A stretch of 64,000 nucleotides of DNA from Bacillus sp. THAF10 (GCF_009363695.1 NZ_CP045403.1:3080001-3144000); one strand, 5' to 3'; shown: positions 1-9,663, counted from the first letter of the stretch. Numbers and translations are program-made. The notes: generated from the letters alone by a model not told the origin.

Positions 1-218
1 TGAAAAAATCAGATCTTGTTATTGCGTTGTTTGGAGAAAAGTACAAACAATGGAATACTGCGATGGACGCAAGTGCAGCTATTTCCTTACAAAAGCCACT
101 AATTTTGATTCGACCCCAAACATTGCATCATCCTTTAAAAGAGCTATCAAACAAAGCGAATGTCACAGTGGAAACAGTGAATCAAGCTTTGAAGGTCTTA
201 ACCTATATTCTTGAATAA
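1..218 (+). CDS. ytoQ: YtoQ family protein, 3' part only
   Basis: This is the C-terminal part of a gene whose start lies before the window; the frame is open from base 3, and an internal Met at 27 is probably not the start. The visible residues include KKSDLVIALFGEKYKQWNTA and a terminal LSNKANVTVETV stretch, which I recognise as the end of YtoQ, a roughly 150-residue cytoplasmic Bacillus protein distantly like nucleoside 2-deoxyribosyltransferases. Its function is not established. It is followed by a hairpin terminator shared with the convergent gene downstream. Identification rests on the conserved C-terminus and on ytoP being the next conserved neighbour. Confidence 0.85.
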   Translation, partial: KKSDLVIALFGEKYKQWNTAMDASAAISLQKPLILIRPQTLHHPLKELSNKANVTVETVNQALKVLTYILE

Positions 219-250
219 AAATAGCAGGCCATCTTCGCCTGCTATTTTTT
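217..250. terminator. bidirectional terminator between ytoQ and the DUF84 gene
   Basis: The stem ATAGCAGGC pairs with GCCTGCTAT around a 7-nt loop and is flanked by A and T runs on both sides, so it can serve both convergent genes. The stop codon of the minus-strand gene (242-244) lies inside the hairpin. Confidence 0.85.
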
Positions 251-766
251 ATGATATTGCCATTGTCCCAGTAATAAATCAGTAACATGCTTAAACATGT
301 CAAGCCTGGTTATTGCACCTGCTGTAAAAACTCCTACTGCTCCCTCGTGCTTTCTAACATCTTTTCGTTGGCAATATTCATCCATTAGCACCCCAAGCTC
401 TACTCCGTCTAAAAGCGGATCTTTAAATGAAGGTGGCAAAGGTATTCTTGCCCCTCCTGCGATAAATTCATTGCCCGTTCTGTCTACAATGGCACCCCAA
501 TTACACACCATTACCTGATTGTGAGAGGCTGGAAATATTACACCACCCTCTAAACCAATGGCAAGGTCTGCATGTTCATCTGATTCTAAGGCTTGCCTTG
601 CTCTATATAATGCACCGGTTATTGTTTCATCATCGCTCCTTGGCTGCTGGCTTACACCTGAATCAACATCACGAAAACTTGTCTCTGCCTTCATTTGAAG
701 GTCCTGTATACTTTTTTGCACTGCTTTATATTTTGCTGGATTTAAAGATCCTACTACAATCTTCAT
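242..766 (-). CDS. DUF84 family inosine/xanthosine triphosphatase-like protein
   Basis: The 174-residue protein starts MKIVVGSLNPAK, the typical first strand and loop of the YjjX/DUF84 family, which hydrolyses non-canonical purine NTPs such as ITP and XTP to keep them out of nucleic acids. Further family features are the DVDSGVSQQPRSDDETI loop near residue 35 and LAIGLEGGV near 70. I chose the ATG at 766 because AAAGGAG lies 8 nt upstream; a longer in-frame start at 814 has no such site and adds a non-homologous N-terminus. The gene is minus strand and sits between ytoP and ytoQ. Activity is inferred from family membership; I cannot assign a Bacillus gene name. Confidence 0.8.
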   Translation of the reverse strand: MKIVVGSLNPAKYKAVQKSIQDLQMKAETSFRDVDSGVSQQPRSDDETITGALYRARQALESDEHADLAIGLEGGVIFPASHNQVMVCNWGAIVDRTGNEFIAGGARIPLPPSFKDPLLDGVELGVLMDEYCQRKDVRKHEGAVGVFTAGAITRLDMFKHVTDLLLGQWQYHKK

Positions 767-827
767 TGCATGTACTCCTTTAAATAACAAAGTGATGAGT
801 GGTGAACTCATCACTTTGCTCTTAGTA

Positions 828-1907
828 TTATCGATTTCTAATGGAATCCACCGTCGATTGATCGGCTGATTTTACAAGTCTTACGATGAGCTCTTTCGCT
901 GCTGCATAATCATCAACATGAACGATTGAAGCATGTGTATGAATATAGCGTGAGCAAATACCTACTACTGCTGAAGGAACGCCGTCATTTGACGTATGTA
1001 CACGCCCTGCATCTGTTCCCCCTTGAGAAATAAAATACTGATATGGAATTTGATTAGATTCCGCTGTATCTAAAACAAAATCCCTCATCCCAGTATGCGT
1101 AATCATGGAACGGTCATAAATACGAAGCAATGCTCCCTTTCCTAGATGACCGAATTCTTTTTTATCCCCTGTCATATCATTGGCAGGTGAAGCGTCTAAG
1201 GCGAAGAAAATATCTGGCTTTATCATATTGGCTGCTGCTTGCGCTCCACGCAAACCAACCTCTTCTTGAACTGTAGCTCCAGAATATAGAATGTTCGGTA
1301 GTGTTTCCCCTTGAAGCTCTTTTAACAATTCGATGGAAAGACCACAGCCATATCGGTTGTCCCATGATTTTGCCAGAATTTTTTTCTCGTTTGCCATTGG
1401 AGTGAATGGACAAATAGGAACGATTTGCTGACCAGGCTTAATGCCTATTCTTAACGCATCTTCTTTATCATCTGCACCGATGTCAATAAGCATGTTCTTG
1501 ATATCCATTGGTTTGGCTCGCTTTGCTTCATCTAATAGATGAGGTGGGATAGAACCGATGACCCCAATAACTGGACCATTATCCGTCATCACCTGTACGC
1601 GCTGTGCAAGTAAAACTTGATTCCACCAGCCTCCTAAAGGTTGAAAACGTAGCATGCCGTTTTCCGTGATAGAGGTGACCATAAAACCAACTTCATCCAT
1701 ATGTCCAGCTACCATGACAGTTGGGCCAGTTTCATCCCCTTTTTTCACACCAAAAACGCCACCAAGTCGGTCTTGAACGATTTCGTCCGCATACTTTTCC
1801 AGTTCAGATCGCATAAAACGGCGGACATCATGCTCAAATCCTGGTGCACCTTGTAGTTCTGTTAATGTTTTAAAAAGTGACAATGTTTCCTGATTCAATA
1901 AAGTCAT
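828..1907 (-). CDS. ytoP: M42 family metallo-aminopeptidase YtoP
   Basis: At 359 residues it has the expected size for an M42 (glutamyl aminopeptidase/endoglucanase-M-like) cytoplasmic exopeptidase. Metal ligands are recognisable in order: AGHMDEVGF (His about 69), [19 protein letters not shown] (two Glu, catalytic and ligand), ALDASPA, and a His near the C-terminus in the ITHTG to THASIVH region. Such enzymes form large self-compartmentalised dodecamers that trim peptides released by proteases. A strong Shine-Dalgarno precedes the ATG. Peptidase class is certain; substrate preference is not visible. Confidence 0.93.
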   Translation of the reverse strand: MTLLNQETLSLFKTLTELQGAPGFEHDVRRFMRSELEKYADEIVQDRLGGVFGVKKGDETGPTVMVAGHMDEVGFMVTSITENGMLRFQPLGGWWNQVLLAQRVQVMTDNGPVIGVIGSIPPHLLDEAKRAKPMDIKNMLIDIGADDKEDALRIGIKPGQQIVPICPFTPMANEKKILAKSWDNRYGCGLSIELLKELQGETLPNILYSGATVQEEVGLRGAQAAANMIKPDIFFALDASPANDMTGDKKEFGHLGKGALLRIYDRSMITHTGMRDFVLDTAESNQIPYQYFISQGGTDAGRVHTSNDGVPSAVVGICSRYIHTHASIVHVDDYAAAKELIVRLVKSADQSTVDSIRNR

Positions 1908-2125
1908 CTCCTTTTTCTTGTGGTTCCTATGTATGAATGCTCGATATCGTTTAGATTATCGAAATATTATAATTATATTGTATCGAACTTTCTCATTCGT
2001 TTCCAGCTTTGGCATGACATTTATTCTGATAACAAGTTATACTATTAGGTAGAAGGTGAAATCGTATTAACTAGTAGTGAAATAATGAATTTATCATGTT
2101 AATTGATGGAAAGGGTGATGCTGAC

Positions 2126-2437
2126 ATGAAGTGGAAAGCATTATTGATTGGAGCGGGAATAGGTGCCGCAGCTGCGTTATTTATAACAGAAGTGACAAAA
2201 CAACCATCCATAAAACCTGAGAAAGCGCTTAAAATTGCTAAGGAAGCTTTCAAAAAGAAAGGACCAGTAGACGGTTCTTGGATTCAAATGGTCCCAGAGA
2301 CTATACTTAAAAACGAACTATCCTATTCTGTATACAGAGGCGGAATTTCCAGAAGAATAGATAACGTTTTAGAACAATACGAATTTATTGTGGATAAAGA
2401 TACAGGTGTAATCTTGGATGTAAACCAGATAAAGTAG
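2126..2437 (+). CDS. ytzB: PepSY-domain small protein YtzB
   Basis: The start at 2126 (MKWKALLIGAG) is preferred over an upstream in-frame ATG at 2096 because AAAGGGTG stands at the right distance. The 103-residue product has an N-terminal hydrophobic segment rich in Gly/Ala (a single membrane anchor or uncleaved signal) followed by a PepSY-like domain, with the pattern KPEKALKIAKEAF, then a strand ending in DKDTGVILDV. PepSY domains are thought to inhibit or modulate proteases, but this is family knowledge only. Position between ytoP and ytnP matches B. subtilis. Confidence 0.82.
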   Translation: MKWKALLIGAGIGAAAALFITEVTKQPSIKPEKALKIAKEAFKKKGPVDGSWIQMVPETILKNELSYSVYRGGISRRIDNVLEQYEFIVDKDTGVILDVNQIK

Positions 2438-2447
2438 ACAAAAAAAC

Positions 2448-2489
2448 AGTAGCCTTAGCACAGAAAAAAACTGTGCTAGGCTTTTTTTA
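2448..2489. terminator. convergent terminator ytzB/ytnP
   Basis: AGCCTTAGCACAG pairs with CTGTGCTAGGCT around an A-rich loop, followed by seven Ts on the plus strand and A-rich sequence on the other side. Confidence 0.85.
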
Positions 2490-3335
2490 TCTTCTTCGTT
2501 CTACCTTTTCCATGAATTCATTAGATTCGCTCCATTTTACAGCCCGGTAATGAGCATCATGATAAAAAGTAAACCAAGCATTGCGCTTGATACCTTCCTT
2601 AATCCACTTTTCTTTTGCCTCAATGGAGGTCATTGGATAATCATCATAGGCGAGCACCCACAATGATGGGAGATGCGCATGCGTTGGCATCAAGTCAGCC
2701 ATATGCAATAGGAGTTCATCTCCTTGCGTTAATTCTAATATACTATGGCCGTCACTGTGGCCACCGGTATGTATCATCTTCATGCCTTCTATAATTGTCG
2801 TTTCAGAAGTAAACGTTTTAACCTGGTCTTCGATTCCCTGCCAATTCATTTCCCAATATGTATTTCTTGATCGAATATTAGGATTTCTCATTTCATTCCA
2901 CTCTATTTCGGAAACATGGATGCTGGCATTAGGAAAAACAGATACGTATTGACCCTTTTCCTGATCAAATCTTGTTAATCCACAAACATGATCAAAATGA
3001 AGATGTGTCATTACAATGGTATCAATATCTTCTGGTGTAAGTCCTAATTTTTTCAAATCCTCTTCTACCCTTGACTCTTCCGTTGCCCCATAGTTCCGCT
3101 TTTGTTTTTCTGAAAGCTTGCCTTTTCCGATACCTGACTCAACTAGAACATTTTGCGTTTCTGTTTGTATTAGAATGGGGTCAGTCCGCAGCTCTATTTG
3201 GTTGAGGTCATTGACAGGATATTTTCTTGACCATAAGGCTTTCGGAACTACTCCAAACATCGCCCCTCCATCAAGATGTGTCACGCCACCATTAAGCCAG
3301 GTTAGTTTCCAGTTCCCAAACGCTAACGTTTCCAT
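2487..3335 (-). CDS. ytnP: metallo-beta-lactamase fold hydrolase, YtnP-type lactonase
   Basis: The 282-residue protein carries the zinc motif HLHFDH near residue 112, downstream His in [10 protein letters not shown], an Asp in HMADL and a final His in YHDAHYR. This is the AHL-lactonase/YtnP branch of the MBL fold. In B. subtilis YtnP degrades N-acyl homoserine lactones and interferes with a Streptomyces signalling molecule; here that is inference from family and synteny. I place the start at 3335 (METLAFGNW) because GGAGAG precedes it; an in-frame start at 3377 adds 14 residues without a better site. Confidence 0.88.
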   Translation of the reverse strand: METLAFGNWKLTWLNGGVTHLDGGAMFGVVPKALWSRKYPVNDLNQIELRTDPILIQTETQNVLVESGIGKGKLSEKQKRNYGATEESRVEEDLKKLGLTPEDIDTIVMTHLHFDHVCGLTRFDQEKGQYVSVFPNASIHVSEIEWNEMRNPNIRSRNTYWEMNWQGIEDQVKTFTSETTIIEGMKMIHTGGHSDGHSILELTQGDELLLHMADLMPTHAHLPSLWVLAYDDYPMTSIEAKEKWIKEGIKRNAWFTFYHDAHYRAVKWSESNEFMEKVERRR

Positions 3336-3389
3336 TTCATCTCTCCATTCTCCCTTTGTTTTGTAGACTAGCTTCACTTCATTGTACCA

Positions 3390-3421
3390 AAAAAAACTGC
3401 CCCTGGGTTAGGAGCAGTTTC
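3390..3421 (-). terminator. terminator after trmB
   Basis: Read on the minus strand, AACTGCTCC pairs with GGGGCAGTT and is followed by eight Ts, just past the trmB stop. Confidence 0.8.
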
Positions 3422-3424
3422 TGC

Positions 3425-4066
3425 TTAGTTTTGATATTGCACTTCACAACGATAAATAGGAAAGCCCTTACTAGAAAATTTTTCTTCATATTCTGTCATG
3501 ATATTGCCTTCATATCCACTGTTATGCAAATCTAAGCTAACATATTTTAACAGCAAACCATACTCAGAAAAGCTCATGAGAGAAAATTCGAATAGCCCTC
3601 TGTTGTCGGTTTTAAAATGAATTTCCCCTTTTGGGACAAGCACTGATTTGTACAAATCTAGAAACGTTTTGTAGGTTAGTCTTCTTTTTGCATGACGTGT
3701 TTTTGGCCATGGATCAGAAAAGTTTAGGTAAACTCTCTCTACTTCCCCAGTTTCAAAATAATCCATTAACTTTTGTGCGTTTACGTGAAGTAATTTAATA
3801 TTTGGAATATCTGCTTCCACTGCTCTTTCAATTGCTTTCACGATGACACTTTCAAACAGTTCAATGCCTATATAATTAATATCAGGATTTGCTTTGGCCA
3901 TCTCGGTAATAAAGGTCCCTTTTCCAGTTCCTACTTCAATGTGGATAGGATTGTTGTTACCAAATAAGCTGTGCCACTTTCCTTTTTGGTTTTCAGGTTT
4001 CTCTATGCAGTAATAGGAATGTTCAGCAATATAGTCTGCCGCCCAGGGCTTATTTCTAAATCTCAT
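3425..4066 (-). CDS. trmB: tRNA (guanine-N7-)-methyltransferase
   Basis: The 213-residue enzyme makes m7G46 in the variable loop of tRNA using S-adenosylmethionine. Visible signatures are the SAM-binding loop [10 protein letters not shown] near residue 43 and the TrmB hallmark [16 protein letters not shown] near residue 117. The start has GAGGTGACAT upstream. It stands between ytnP and ytzH exactly as in B. subtilis. No truncation is visible. Confidence 0.95.
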   Translation of the reverse strand: MRFRNKPWAADYIAEHSYYCIEKPENQKGKWHSLFGNNNPIHIEVGTGKGTFITEMAKANPDINYIGIELFESVIVKAIERAVEADIPNIKLLHVNAQKLMDYFETGEVERVYLNFSDPWPKTRHAKRRLTYKTFLDLYKSVLVPKGEIHFKTDNRGLFEFSLMSFSEYGLLLKYVSLDLHNSGYEGNIMTEYEEKFSSKGFPIYRCEVQYQN

Positions 4067-4103
4067 TTACATGTCACCTCATACGTTGTCAGTTTTTTCA
4101 CAT

Positions 4104-4134
4104 AAAAGAATCGGCCATTATGACCGATTCTTTT
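4104..4134. terminator. terminator-like hairpin between divergent trmB and ytzH
   Basis: AAAAGAATCGG and CCGATTCTTTT form a symmetric hairpin with a T run on both strands. It sits upstream of both flanking genes, which is unusual for a terminator; it may block antisense transcripts or attenuate a leader. Confidence 0.6.
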
Positions 4135-4198
4135 CCCGTGTATAAGAATGATAAAAAAACAAAGGCTAGTCATATAATAAATAAAGGAGTGCTGAAAA

Positions 4199-4477
4199 AT
4201 GCCGTTAAATTATCATGATCAAATACATCTTTTAAAGGATATTTTGGCGGATCATCAAATAGATTGCTGCGGTTCTGTTGCAGAATATGAGCAACTTGAA
4301 CGGGTGGTTAAATCATTAATGGTCAATAATCATATTGATCAAAATGTAAAAAATATTCTACAAGACATTTACACTTATAGCCAGGCAGGTATTAATTCCG
4401 CCAATGACCACGAAGTCAATCAGCAACACCAAGCCCAATTTTCGAATTGGATCGAAAGTATGGATCAATACTCATAG
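4199..4477 (+). CDS. ytzH: YtzH-like protein
   Basis: A 92-residue soluble protein, Gln/His/Asn-rich (MPLNYHDQIHLLKDILADHQ at the N-terminus; CCG near residue 23), preceded by AAAGGAG. It matches the small uncharacterised YtzH family by length, composition and position between trmB and ytmP. Its 3' end overlaps the convergent ytmP by 6 bp. Function unknown. Confidence 0.8.
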   Translation: MPLNYHDQIHLLKDILADHQIDCCGSVAEYEQLERVVKSLMVNNHIDQNVKNILQDIYTYSQAGINSANDHEVNQQHQAQFSNWIESMDQYS

Positions 4478-5281
4478 CTCTACTGGCAAAAGTCTCTCAA
4501 GATAATTGAGCCAATTTTGTTTTTCTTTTTCAATATTCTTATGGTGATACCATTGAATGGACAGGATGGTCTGTGCAATTACATACCAATGCATTCTATG
4601 ACGTAAATCGTCTGTCAATGGTATCCCATAGGTGGAGAGCCAGTCATCCCACTCATGTTCTGGGATATACCAGTACAATAACATACATAAATCTATAGCA
4701 GGGTCTGCGATAACCGCCCCATCCCAATCAATTAAAAATAATTGCTGATTGTCAGAAAGCAGCCAATTATTATGGTTAAGATCACTATGGCAAACCACTT
4801 TCTCACGATACCCGACATTGACCATTTCCTTGGTTAAGAAATCCAGTGATTTTTGAATGACCTCTAAGGATAATAACTCTAGAGGCATACCATTTCGAAT
4901 GTCATCCAAAATAGCCGAGGGCTCTACAGGCTCCTTGCCTAGTCGTGTTAGCATATCAAGCAGCTCTTTAGAGTGATGGATTTTATGCAGCAGCTGAGCT
5001 ACAGCTTCCATGTTCATATCATTAGGTTTTAGTTCTCTTGCACTAATCCAGTGCTGAGCAGTAATAACATCCCCATTTTCTAAGCGTTTTGTCCAAACAA
5101 GCTTTGGGACAATTCCCTCCGCTGATAAGACAGCCAGAAAAGGCGATGAATTTCGTTTTAGGAATAGCTTTTTCCCTTCGTTTTGAGCGAAATATGCGTC
5201 ACCCGTCAAACCACCAGCAGGACTTATTTTCCACTCATCACCTAATAAATGTTCCAACCATTTCACCTTCAATTTCAACAC
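4472..5281 (-). CDS. ytmP: aminoglycoside phosphotransferase/choline kinase-like protein YtmP
   Basis: The 269-residue protein has the APH-fold catalytic loop CHSDLNHNNWLL near residue 166 (Asp base and Asn metal ligand) and the magnesium Asp in FLIDWDGAVIADPAIDL near 186. The family phosphorylates small hydroxylated metabolites; the substrate of YtmP is not established. The start is uncertain: the longest form begins with TTG at 5281 with a poor ribosome site, and a GTG five codons in is possible. Convergent with ytzH, co-directional with amyX. Confidence 0.82.
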   Translation of the reverse strand: MLKLKVKWLEHLLGDEWKISPAGGLTGDAYFAQNEGKKLFLKRNSSPFLAVLSAEGIVPKLVWTKRLENGDVITAQHWISARELKPNDMNMEAVAQLLHKIHHSKELLDMLTRLGKEPVEPSAILDDIRNGMPLELLSLEVIQKSLDFLTKEMVNVGYREKVVCHSDLNHNNWLLSDNQQLFLIDWDGAVIADPAIDLCMLLYWYIPEHEWDDWLSTYGIPLTDDLRHRMHWYVIAQTILSIQWYHHKNIEKEKQNWLNYLERLLPVEL

Positions 5282-5329
5282 AACTTTTCGTTATCAAATA
5301 TTAAAAACAGCGCAAGCGCTCCAATTTTT

Positions 5330-5370
5330 AAGCAAAAAAACAGCTATTGAACAATTCACAATAGCTATCT
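5330..5370 (-). terminator. terminator after amyX
   Basis: On the minus strand AGCTATTG pairs with CAATAGCT and is followed by GTTTTTTTGC, about 55 bp past the amyX stop. A second short GC palindrome (AGCGCAAGCGCT) lies near 5312. Confidence 0.8.
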
Positions 5371-5419
5371 TTTAAATTTTATCGTTATTTGCATATTAAA
5401 TCAAGTCTTTGTGTAACAA

Positions 5420-7561
5420 TTAGTATTGCACAAGAACCGTTGTACTAAGTGGCTCTACTAACAGTTTTTCTGATACTTTCGAGATGGTTTTCACACCAGA
5501 ACTTGTAGCATTTACGAGCATTTCCCATTCACCTTTTTTGGATAAAGGAACACTTTCTTGTTGCAGTCCATTATGAAAAATGACTAAAATATCCTTCCAT
5601 TTTCCATATTCCTGAACATCTTTTAGATGATACTGTAGCAATGCGCCTGTTTCATATGGAAAACAAACATGACTCTGAATCTCTTTTGCTGTTGCAAATC
5701 TAAAAGCTTGATGAGTTTTTCTGAGCTGTATTAACCCCTTAATGTAATTCACGTTGTCAGAATAAGTATGTTTTCGCTCCCAATTCAAGCTATTTATGGA
5801 ATCAGGTGACTTGTAGCTGTTTTCCTCTCCATTTTTGGTCCGAAAAAACTCCTGACCAGCATGGAGAAAGGGAATTCCTTGAGCAAGGAGGATAATTGCT
5901 GTTGCAAGACGGTGCCGACTCATTCTAATTTTTTCCTCTTCATGACTATTACAAATTAGTATCTTATCCCAAAGTGTATGATTATCATGAGATTCCACAT
6001 AATTTATTGACTGAGCAGGACCTAAGAAAAGTCCCTTAGAATCAAAAGGGCTACTACCAGTCAGAGTTTGCTTTAAAAAAGGAATTTTGTGTGTATTACC
6101 AAGAGCAAAACCTCTATCAAATAAATTAAAAGTGCTTCCCTTTACCGAGTCTCTGACCATATCATTAAAAAAGGCAATTCCCGGCATTTTCTTGGCGTTC
6201 CATAGCATCGCTTTTTGCTCCGATGGCAAAGGCGTGTTTAATTCCCACCCTTCTCCAAGTATAATAGCGCCAGGCTTGATTCTCTGAACCGTCTGATAGA
6301 TGCTATTCATCGTTTCGACATCTAAAATTCCCATCAAATCAAACCGAAATCCATCCACATCATACTCCACTAGCCAATACTTAACAGAGTCAATAATAAA
6401 TTTCCTTACCATCTTCTGCTCAGAAGCAATATCATTCCCTACTCCTGTTCCATTCGATGGCATGCCATGATCATCATGTCTAAAGTAGTATCCAGGCACT
6501 ATTTTTTCAAACGAAGATGTTTCTCTTATAAACACATGATTATACACAACGTCCAATATAACCCTTAGTTGATGTTGATGTAGCTTTGTAATCAAGGCTT
6601 TTAATTCTTGGATTCTTGCGTAAGGGTCCTCTGGCTGAAGAGAATAGCTTCCTTCTGGCACATTAAAAAGCAAAGGATTGTAGCCCCAGTTATAACTCTT
6701 TTCCGCATCTTCTTCATCTACTCCGCCATAGTCATTGATAGGAAGTAGCTCCACATGAGTGATACCAAGCTCCTTGAGATAAGGGAAACCCGTTTTTCCA
6801 AGTAAACCTGCTTTTGGTTCTTCCATAAACGCTGCATATTTTCCCTTGTGCACGATTCCGCTATCTGAATGGGAAGAAAAATCGCGAACATGAAGCTCGT
6901 AAATAATGGATTCTGTTGCCCCTGGAAGAGGAGAGAGTGGAATGTTCGGTACGGCCACCTTCTCTTGATCGATTACGATTCCTGCTTCACTATTAATGCT
7001 AGAAGCTATTGCATAAGGATCCACCGCTTCTCGCCAAATAAGATTCACACACACAAGATAGGTATAGCGATACCCCTCCAAATCCCCCTTTATCGTCACC
7101 CGCCAAATTCCTTTTTCTTCTCGAATCAGACTAAACAGGCTAGCTTCTTCCATTGTGGACCTTTGCAATTTAATTTTTACAGCAGTTGCAGTTGGTGCCC
7201 AAATCGTGAAAGTAGTTTGCTCCTTTCGATAGCGAGCACCTAGGTCGTCTTTTTCATAGTAAAAATAGGCATCGAACGGTTTTGTTCGGATAACTGCACC
7301 AATCTGAAGATCTGTTCTTCTTTTATGTTCATCGATAATGGAATACTTTAAGCCAATGGAAATAGGCTCTGAAGTCTTGCAAATATATTTGATTGCATGT
7401 GGCAGCATGCTTTTGCTTACTATAGGTAATTCTGTTTCCCTTTCATGATGCAAAAGGGTGAAGGATGCAGATTCCCCTTGATGAACATCAAGGGGCAACA
7501 AAATCGTAATCGAGTCCATTTCATCTAAATAGGCTTCAAACTCTCTCTTGATGGAAATCAT
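5420..7561 (-). CDS. amyX: type I pullulanase
   Basis: At 713 residues this is a full-length GH13 pullulanase, hydrolysing alpha-1,6 branch bonds in pullulan, limit dextrins and glycogen. An N-terminal starch-binding-like domain and a CBM48 region (TTFTIWAPTATAVKIKL near 135) precede the barrel. Type I signature YNWGYNP is near residue 300, catalytic Asp in DGFRFDLMG near 410, Glu in ILGEGWEL near 440, and the last conserved His/Asp in ESHDNHTLWDK near 520. No signal peptide is present, so it is intracellular and probably works on endogenous glycogen or imported dextrins. The ribosome site AAGGGGAGGG precedes the start. Confidence 0.95.
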   Translation of the reverse strand: MISIKREFEAYLDEMDSITILLPLDVHQGESASFTLLHHERETELPIVSKSMLPHAIKYICKTSEPISIGLKYSIIDEHKRRTDLQIGAVIRTKPFDAYFYYEKDDLGARYRKEQTTFTIWAPTATAVKIKLQRSTMEEASLFSLIREEKGIWRVTIKGDLEGYRYTYLVCVNLIWREAVDPYAIASSINSEAGIVIDQEKVAVPNIPLSPLPGATESIIYELHVRDFSSHSDSGIVHKGKYAAFMEEPKAGLLGKTGFPYLKELGITHVELLPINDYGGVDEEDAEKSYNWGYNPLLFNVPEGSYSLQPEDPYARIQELKALITKLHQHQLRVILDVVYNHVFIRETSSFEKIVPGYYFRHDDHGMPSNGTGVGNDIASEQKMVRKFIIDSVKYWLVEYDVDGFRFDLMGILDVETMNSIYQTVQRIKPGAIILGEGWELNTPLPSEQKAMLWNAKKMPGIAFFNDMVRDSVKGSTFNLFDRGFALGNTHKIPFLKQTLTGSSPFDSKGLFLGPAQSINYVESHDNHTLWDKILICNSHEEEKIRMSRHRLATAIILLAQGIPFLHAGQEFFRTKNGEENSYKSPDSINSLNWERKHTYSDNVNYIKGLIQLRKTHQAFRFATAKEIQSHVCFPYETGALLQYHLKDVQEYGKWKDILVIFHNGLQQESVPLSKKGEWEMLVNATSSGVKTISKVSEKLLVEPLSTTVLVQY

Positions 7562-7625
7562 GCTGTCCCTCCCCTTCTAACATTTCCTACCTAATAAGTT
7601 TATTCTCATTGTGCTGAAATAATTA

Positions 7626-8564
7626 TTATTGCCATTCCGGACGACTCATATAAGTGGATTGACAATAAGAAAGGAGTGCTCCTGCAGCTTTTAACTGTCC
7701 AGCTTTTAGAGGCAGCTTGTTCTCTCTCATCATTTCAAACCATTTCTCATACGAACGTTTATCCACCACCTGGATATCTGTAGGGCCGTCAAAAATATCA
7801 ATATAGCCCTTTGGATGAAGCAAATACTTTGTAATCGGGAGATCTGTGTCATATTTAGTAAGGATATTTCTAATGACTGCTCCCATCCTGTTCAGGCTAA
7901 TCGTTGGATTCACTATTTTTCGTTCTTGCTCTTTTTCACGAATAGACCAAAAGCGATCGTTATTTCCAAGCACCACACTACCTTCTTGTTCTTCCATATA
8001 GTACAGTGCAAATATATTCCCAGGAGTAATGAGGATAATTTCAAGCTCGACTGGAGCCTGTTTTACAAGAAAAATCGGCTTATACATGACAAAATAGGTA
8101 TCAGGAAATCGTTGCAAAAAGAATTTTAACAAGGAATCTTTTTTGTAATTTTTCTGCATGTACGATATGTCCCGTATTGTGGAACTTGCCCATTTTAGTT
8201 GCAGTGGGAGAAGCGAATCGAGGAAAAGTTGTTTTCTCTCTTCCGTCGTCTTATTTGGGGGAATTGCAGGTAGTTCCCATTCCTCGTCTTGATTTTCTCC
8301 ATCTGTTACTTTTCCGGTAAAAAGCTCTTCCTCTTTTTCTTCTTTTCTTCTAAATGGGTTTAGGAACGACATTCGCTTGCTTTCTTTCCCCTCCACTCCT
8401 TCTTCTAAGGGAGAAAGTACGGAAATTTGTTCAGCAGGTCGTTTGGCCATTTCTTGAAAGGATTCCCATTTTTGCTTTTTTAAACGAATATACTGACTTG
8501 GATAGCGATATATATCCGCTTCATAGCGGGTGATATAATCTTGTAACTTTATTAATTGCGCCAC
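7626..8564 (-). CDS. NERD-like protein of unknown function, probably catalytically degenerate
   Basis: A 312-residue cytoplasmic protein with a charged, low-complexity linker (residues about 60-105, including KRKEEKEEE-type sequence) and a C-terminal domain whose pattern VELEIILITPGNIFALYYMEEQ and PKGYIDIFDGPTDIQVVD resembles nuclease-related (NERD) domains. The lysine expected after the conserved Glu-Val in active members is not present, so nuclease activity is doubtful. Its place between amyX and the 2'-5' RNA ligase suggests a YtlQ-type protein, but I am not certain of the name. Start is GTG at 8564, 17 nt after the lrgB stop, so probably translationally coupled to it. Confidence 0.55.
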   Translation of the reverse strand: MAQLIKLQDYITRYEADIYRYPSQYIRLKKQKWESFQEMAKRPAEQISVLSPLEEGVEGKESKRMSFLNPFRRKEEKEEELFTGKVTDGENQDEEWELPAIPPNKTTEERKQLFLDSLLPLQLKWASSTIRDISYMQKNYKKDSLLKFFLQRFPDTYFVMYKPIFLVKQAPVELEIILITPGNIFALYYMEEQEGSVVLGNNDRFWSIREKEQERKIVNPTISLNRMGAVIRNILTKYDTDLPITKYLLHPKGYIDIFDGPTDIQVVDKRSYEKWFEMMRENKLPLKAGQLKAAGALLSYCQSTYMSRPEWQ

Positions 8565-8580
8565 AGATGGTCACTCATTT

Positions 8581-9258
8581 CTATAGAAAATAATGTATCG
8601 TAATTGGTAATACAAGCGCATACAACAATGCGGAAATTGTCATGCTTATCGAACTAAATGCCGCCTCTTCCTCTCCATATTCCATCGCTTTCGCTGTCCC
8701 TATTCCATGTGCCGAACAGCCAAGCCCAACACCCACGCTCAAATAGTGTTTTATGTTTACATAGTTTAGAAGTTTAGGAGCAGTGACGGCCCCCATTAAT
8801 CCGCTTAATATAACCAATGCCGCTGCAAGACTCGGTATGCCTCCTGTGAGACTAGTAATATCCATCGCAATCGGGGAAGTGACAGATTTGGGCAAAAAGG
8901 TGACAGCATGCTCTGCTGAAAGTCCTGCTAGCTTCACATACATAAACCCTGAACCTATTCCAATTGAAATCCCTGTTAAAAGCCCCGCAAAGAGCGGAAA
9001 GCGGTAGCGGATGATTTTATCCTTTTGCCGATACAAAGGATAAGCAAATGCCACAACAGCAGGACCAAGCAATTCCTGTATCCAATACCCTCCGTCCATG
9101 TAAGTATCATACGGAATGTTTAATAATAATAAAAAAATGATGAGGACTCCTGTGGTGGTAACGACAGGATTTAATATCGTAAATTGGAATTTGCGGTAAA
9201 GGCTTCTCATGGCCATAAAAAGAGTAACAGTAGCAAGAATCATGCCAACGCCAATCAT
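8581..9258 (-). CDS. LrgB family membrane protein
   Basis: The 225-residue polytopic protein (about six to seven hydrophobic segments) belongs to the LrgB/CidB family, with conserved features FLPKSVTSPIAMDI near 125 and SAHGIGTAKAME near 180. In B. subtilis the LrgB partner PftB forms, with PftA, a pyruvate-facilitated transporter; in Staphylococcus the family modulates murein hydrolase activity. The start overlaps the lrgA stop (ATGA), so the two are one operon. The LytST two-component genes that often accompany the pair are absent here. Confidence 0.88.
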   Translation of the reverse strand: MIGVGMILATVTLFMAMRSLYRKFQFTILNPVVTTTGVLIIFLLLLNIPYDTYMDGGYWIQELLGPAVVAFAYPLYRQKDKIIRYRFPLFAGLLTGISIGIGSGFMYVKLAGLSAEHAVTFLPKSVTSPIAMDITSLTGGIPSLAAALVILSGLMGAVTAPKLLNYVNIKHYLSVGVGLGCSAHGIGTAKAMEYGEEEAAFSSISMTISALLYALVLPITIHYFL

Positions 9259-9647
9259 GATGGATTCCCTCCTGCACCTTTTGTATTTTTATCGACCATT
9301 TCCACCGCTTTTTGAGATACTAGTGCGCTACTAAGCATTACTAAGAGTGTGCCGATAAATAATGCACCTAACATCATCATTCCTGCACTGCTTGTTAAAA
9401 AACCAAAGTAATCCATTACTCCAACTGTGGCAGGAACAAAAAATAACGGTAAATAAAGCAAGAGAAAGCCAGCACCATCCTCTAGTGCTTTTTCTTTCAT
9501 CACACCCGTTAATAACAGGGATAAAAGCAAGATAAGACCAATGATACTCCCTGGTATTGGAAGGTCTAATCCTTCTTTTATGAACAATCCGAGCTTGTAA
9601 AATATGTATAGTATCAATGTTTGACCTACAATCTTCATTCCCCTCAT
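9255..9647 (-). CDS. CidA/LrgA family holin-like protein
   Basis: A 130-residue protein with four hydrophobic segments and the family core LPIPGSIIGLILLLSLL near residue 29, followed by FLLLYLPLFFVPATVGVM near 62. It pairs with the LrgB protein encoded immediately downstream with a 4-bp overlap; together they form a membrane complex in pyruvate transport or regulated lysis (PftA/LrgA role known from relatives). AAGGAG lies 12 nt before the chosen ATG; a second ATG three codons in has GAGGGG too close to be optimal, so the start is slightly uncertain. Confidence 0.88.
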   Translation of the reverse strand: MRGMKIVGQTLILYIFYKLGLFIKEGLDLPIPGSIIGLILLLSLLLTGVMKEKALEDGAGFLLLYLPLFFVPATVGVMDYFGFLTSSAGMMMLGALFIGTLLVMLSSALVSQKAVEMVDKNTKGAGGNPS

Positions 9648-9663
9648 AACCCAATCCTACTCC

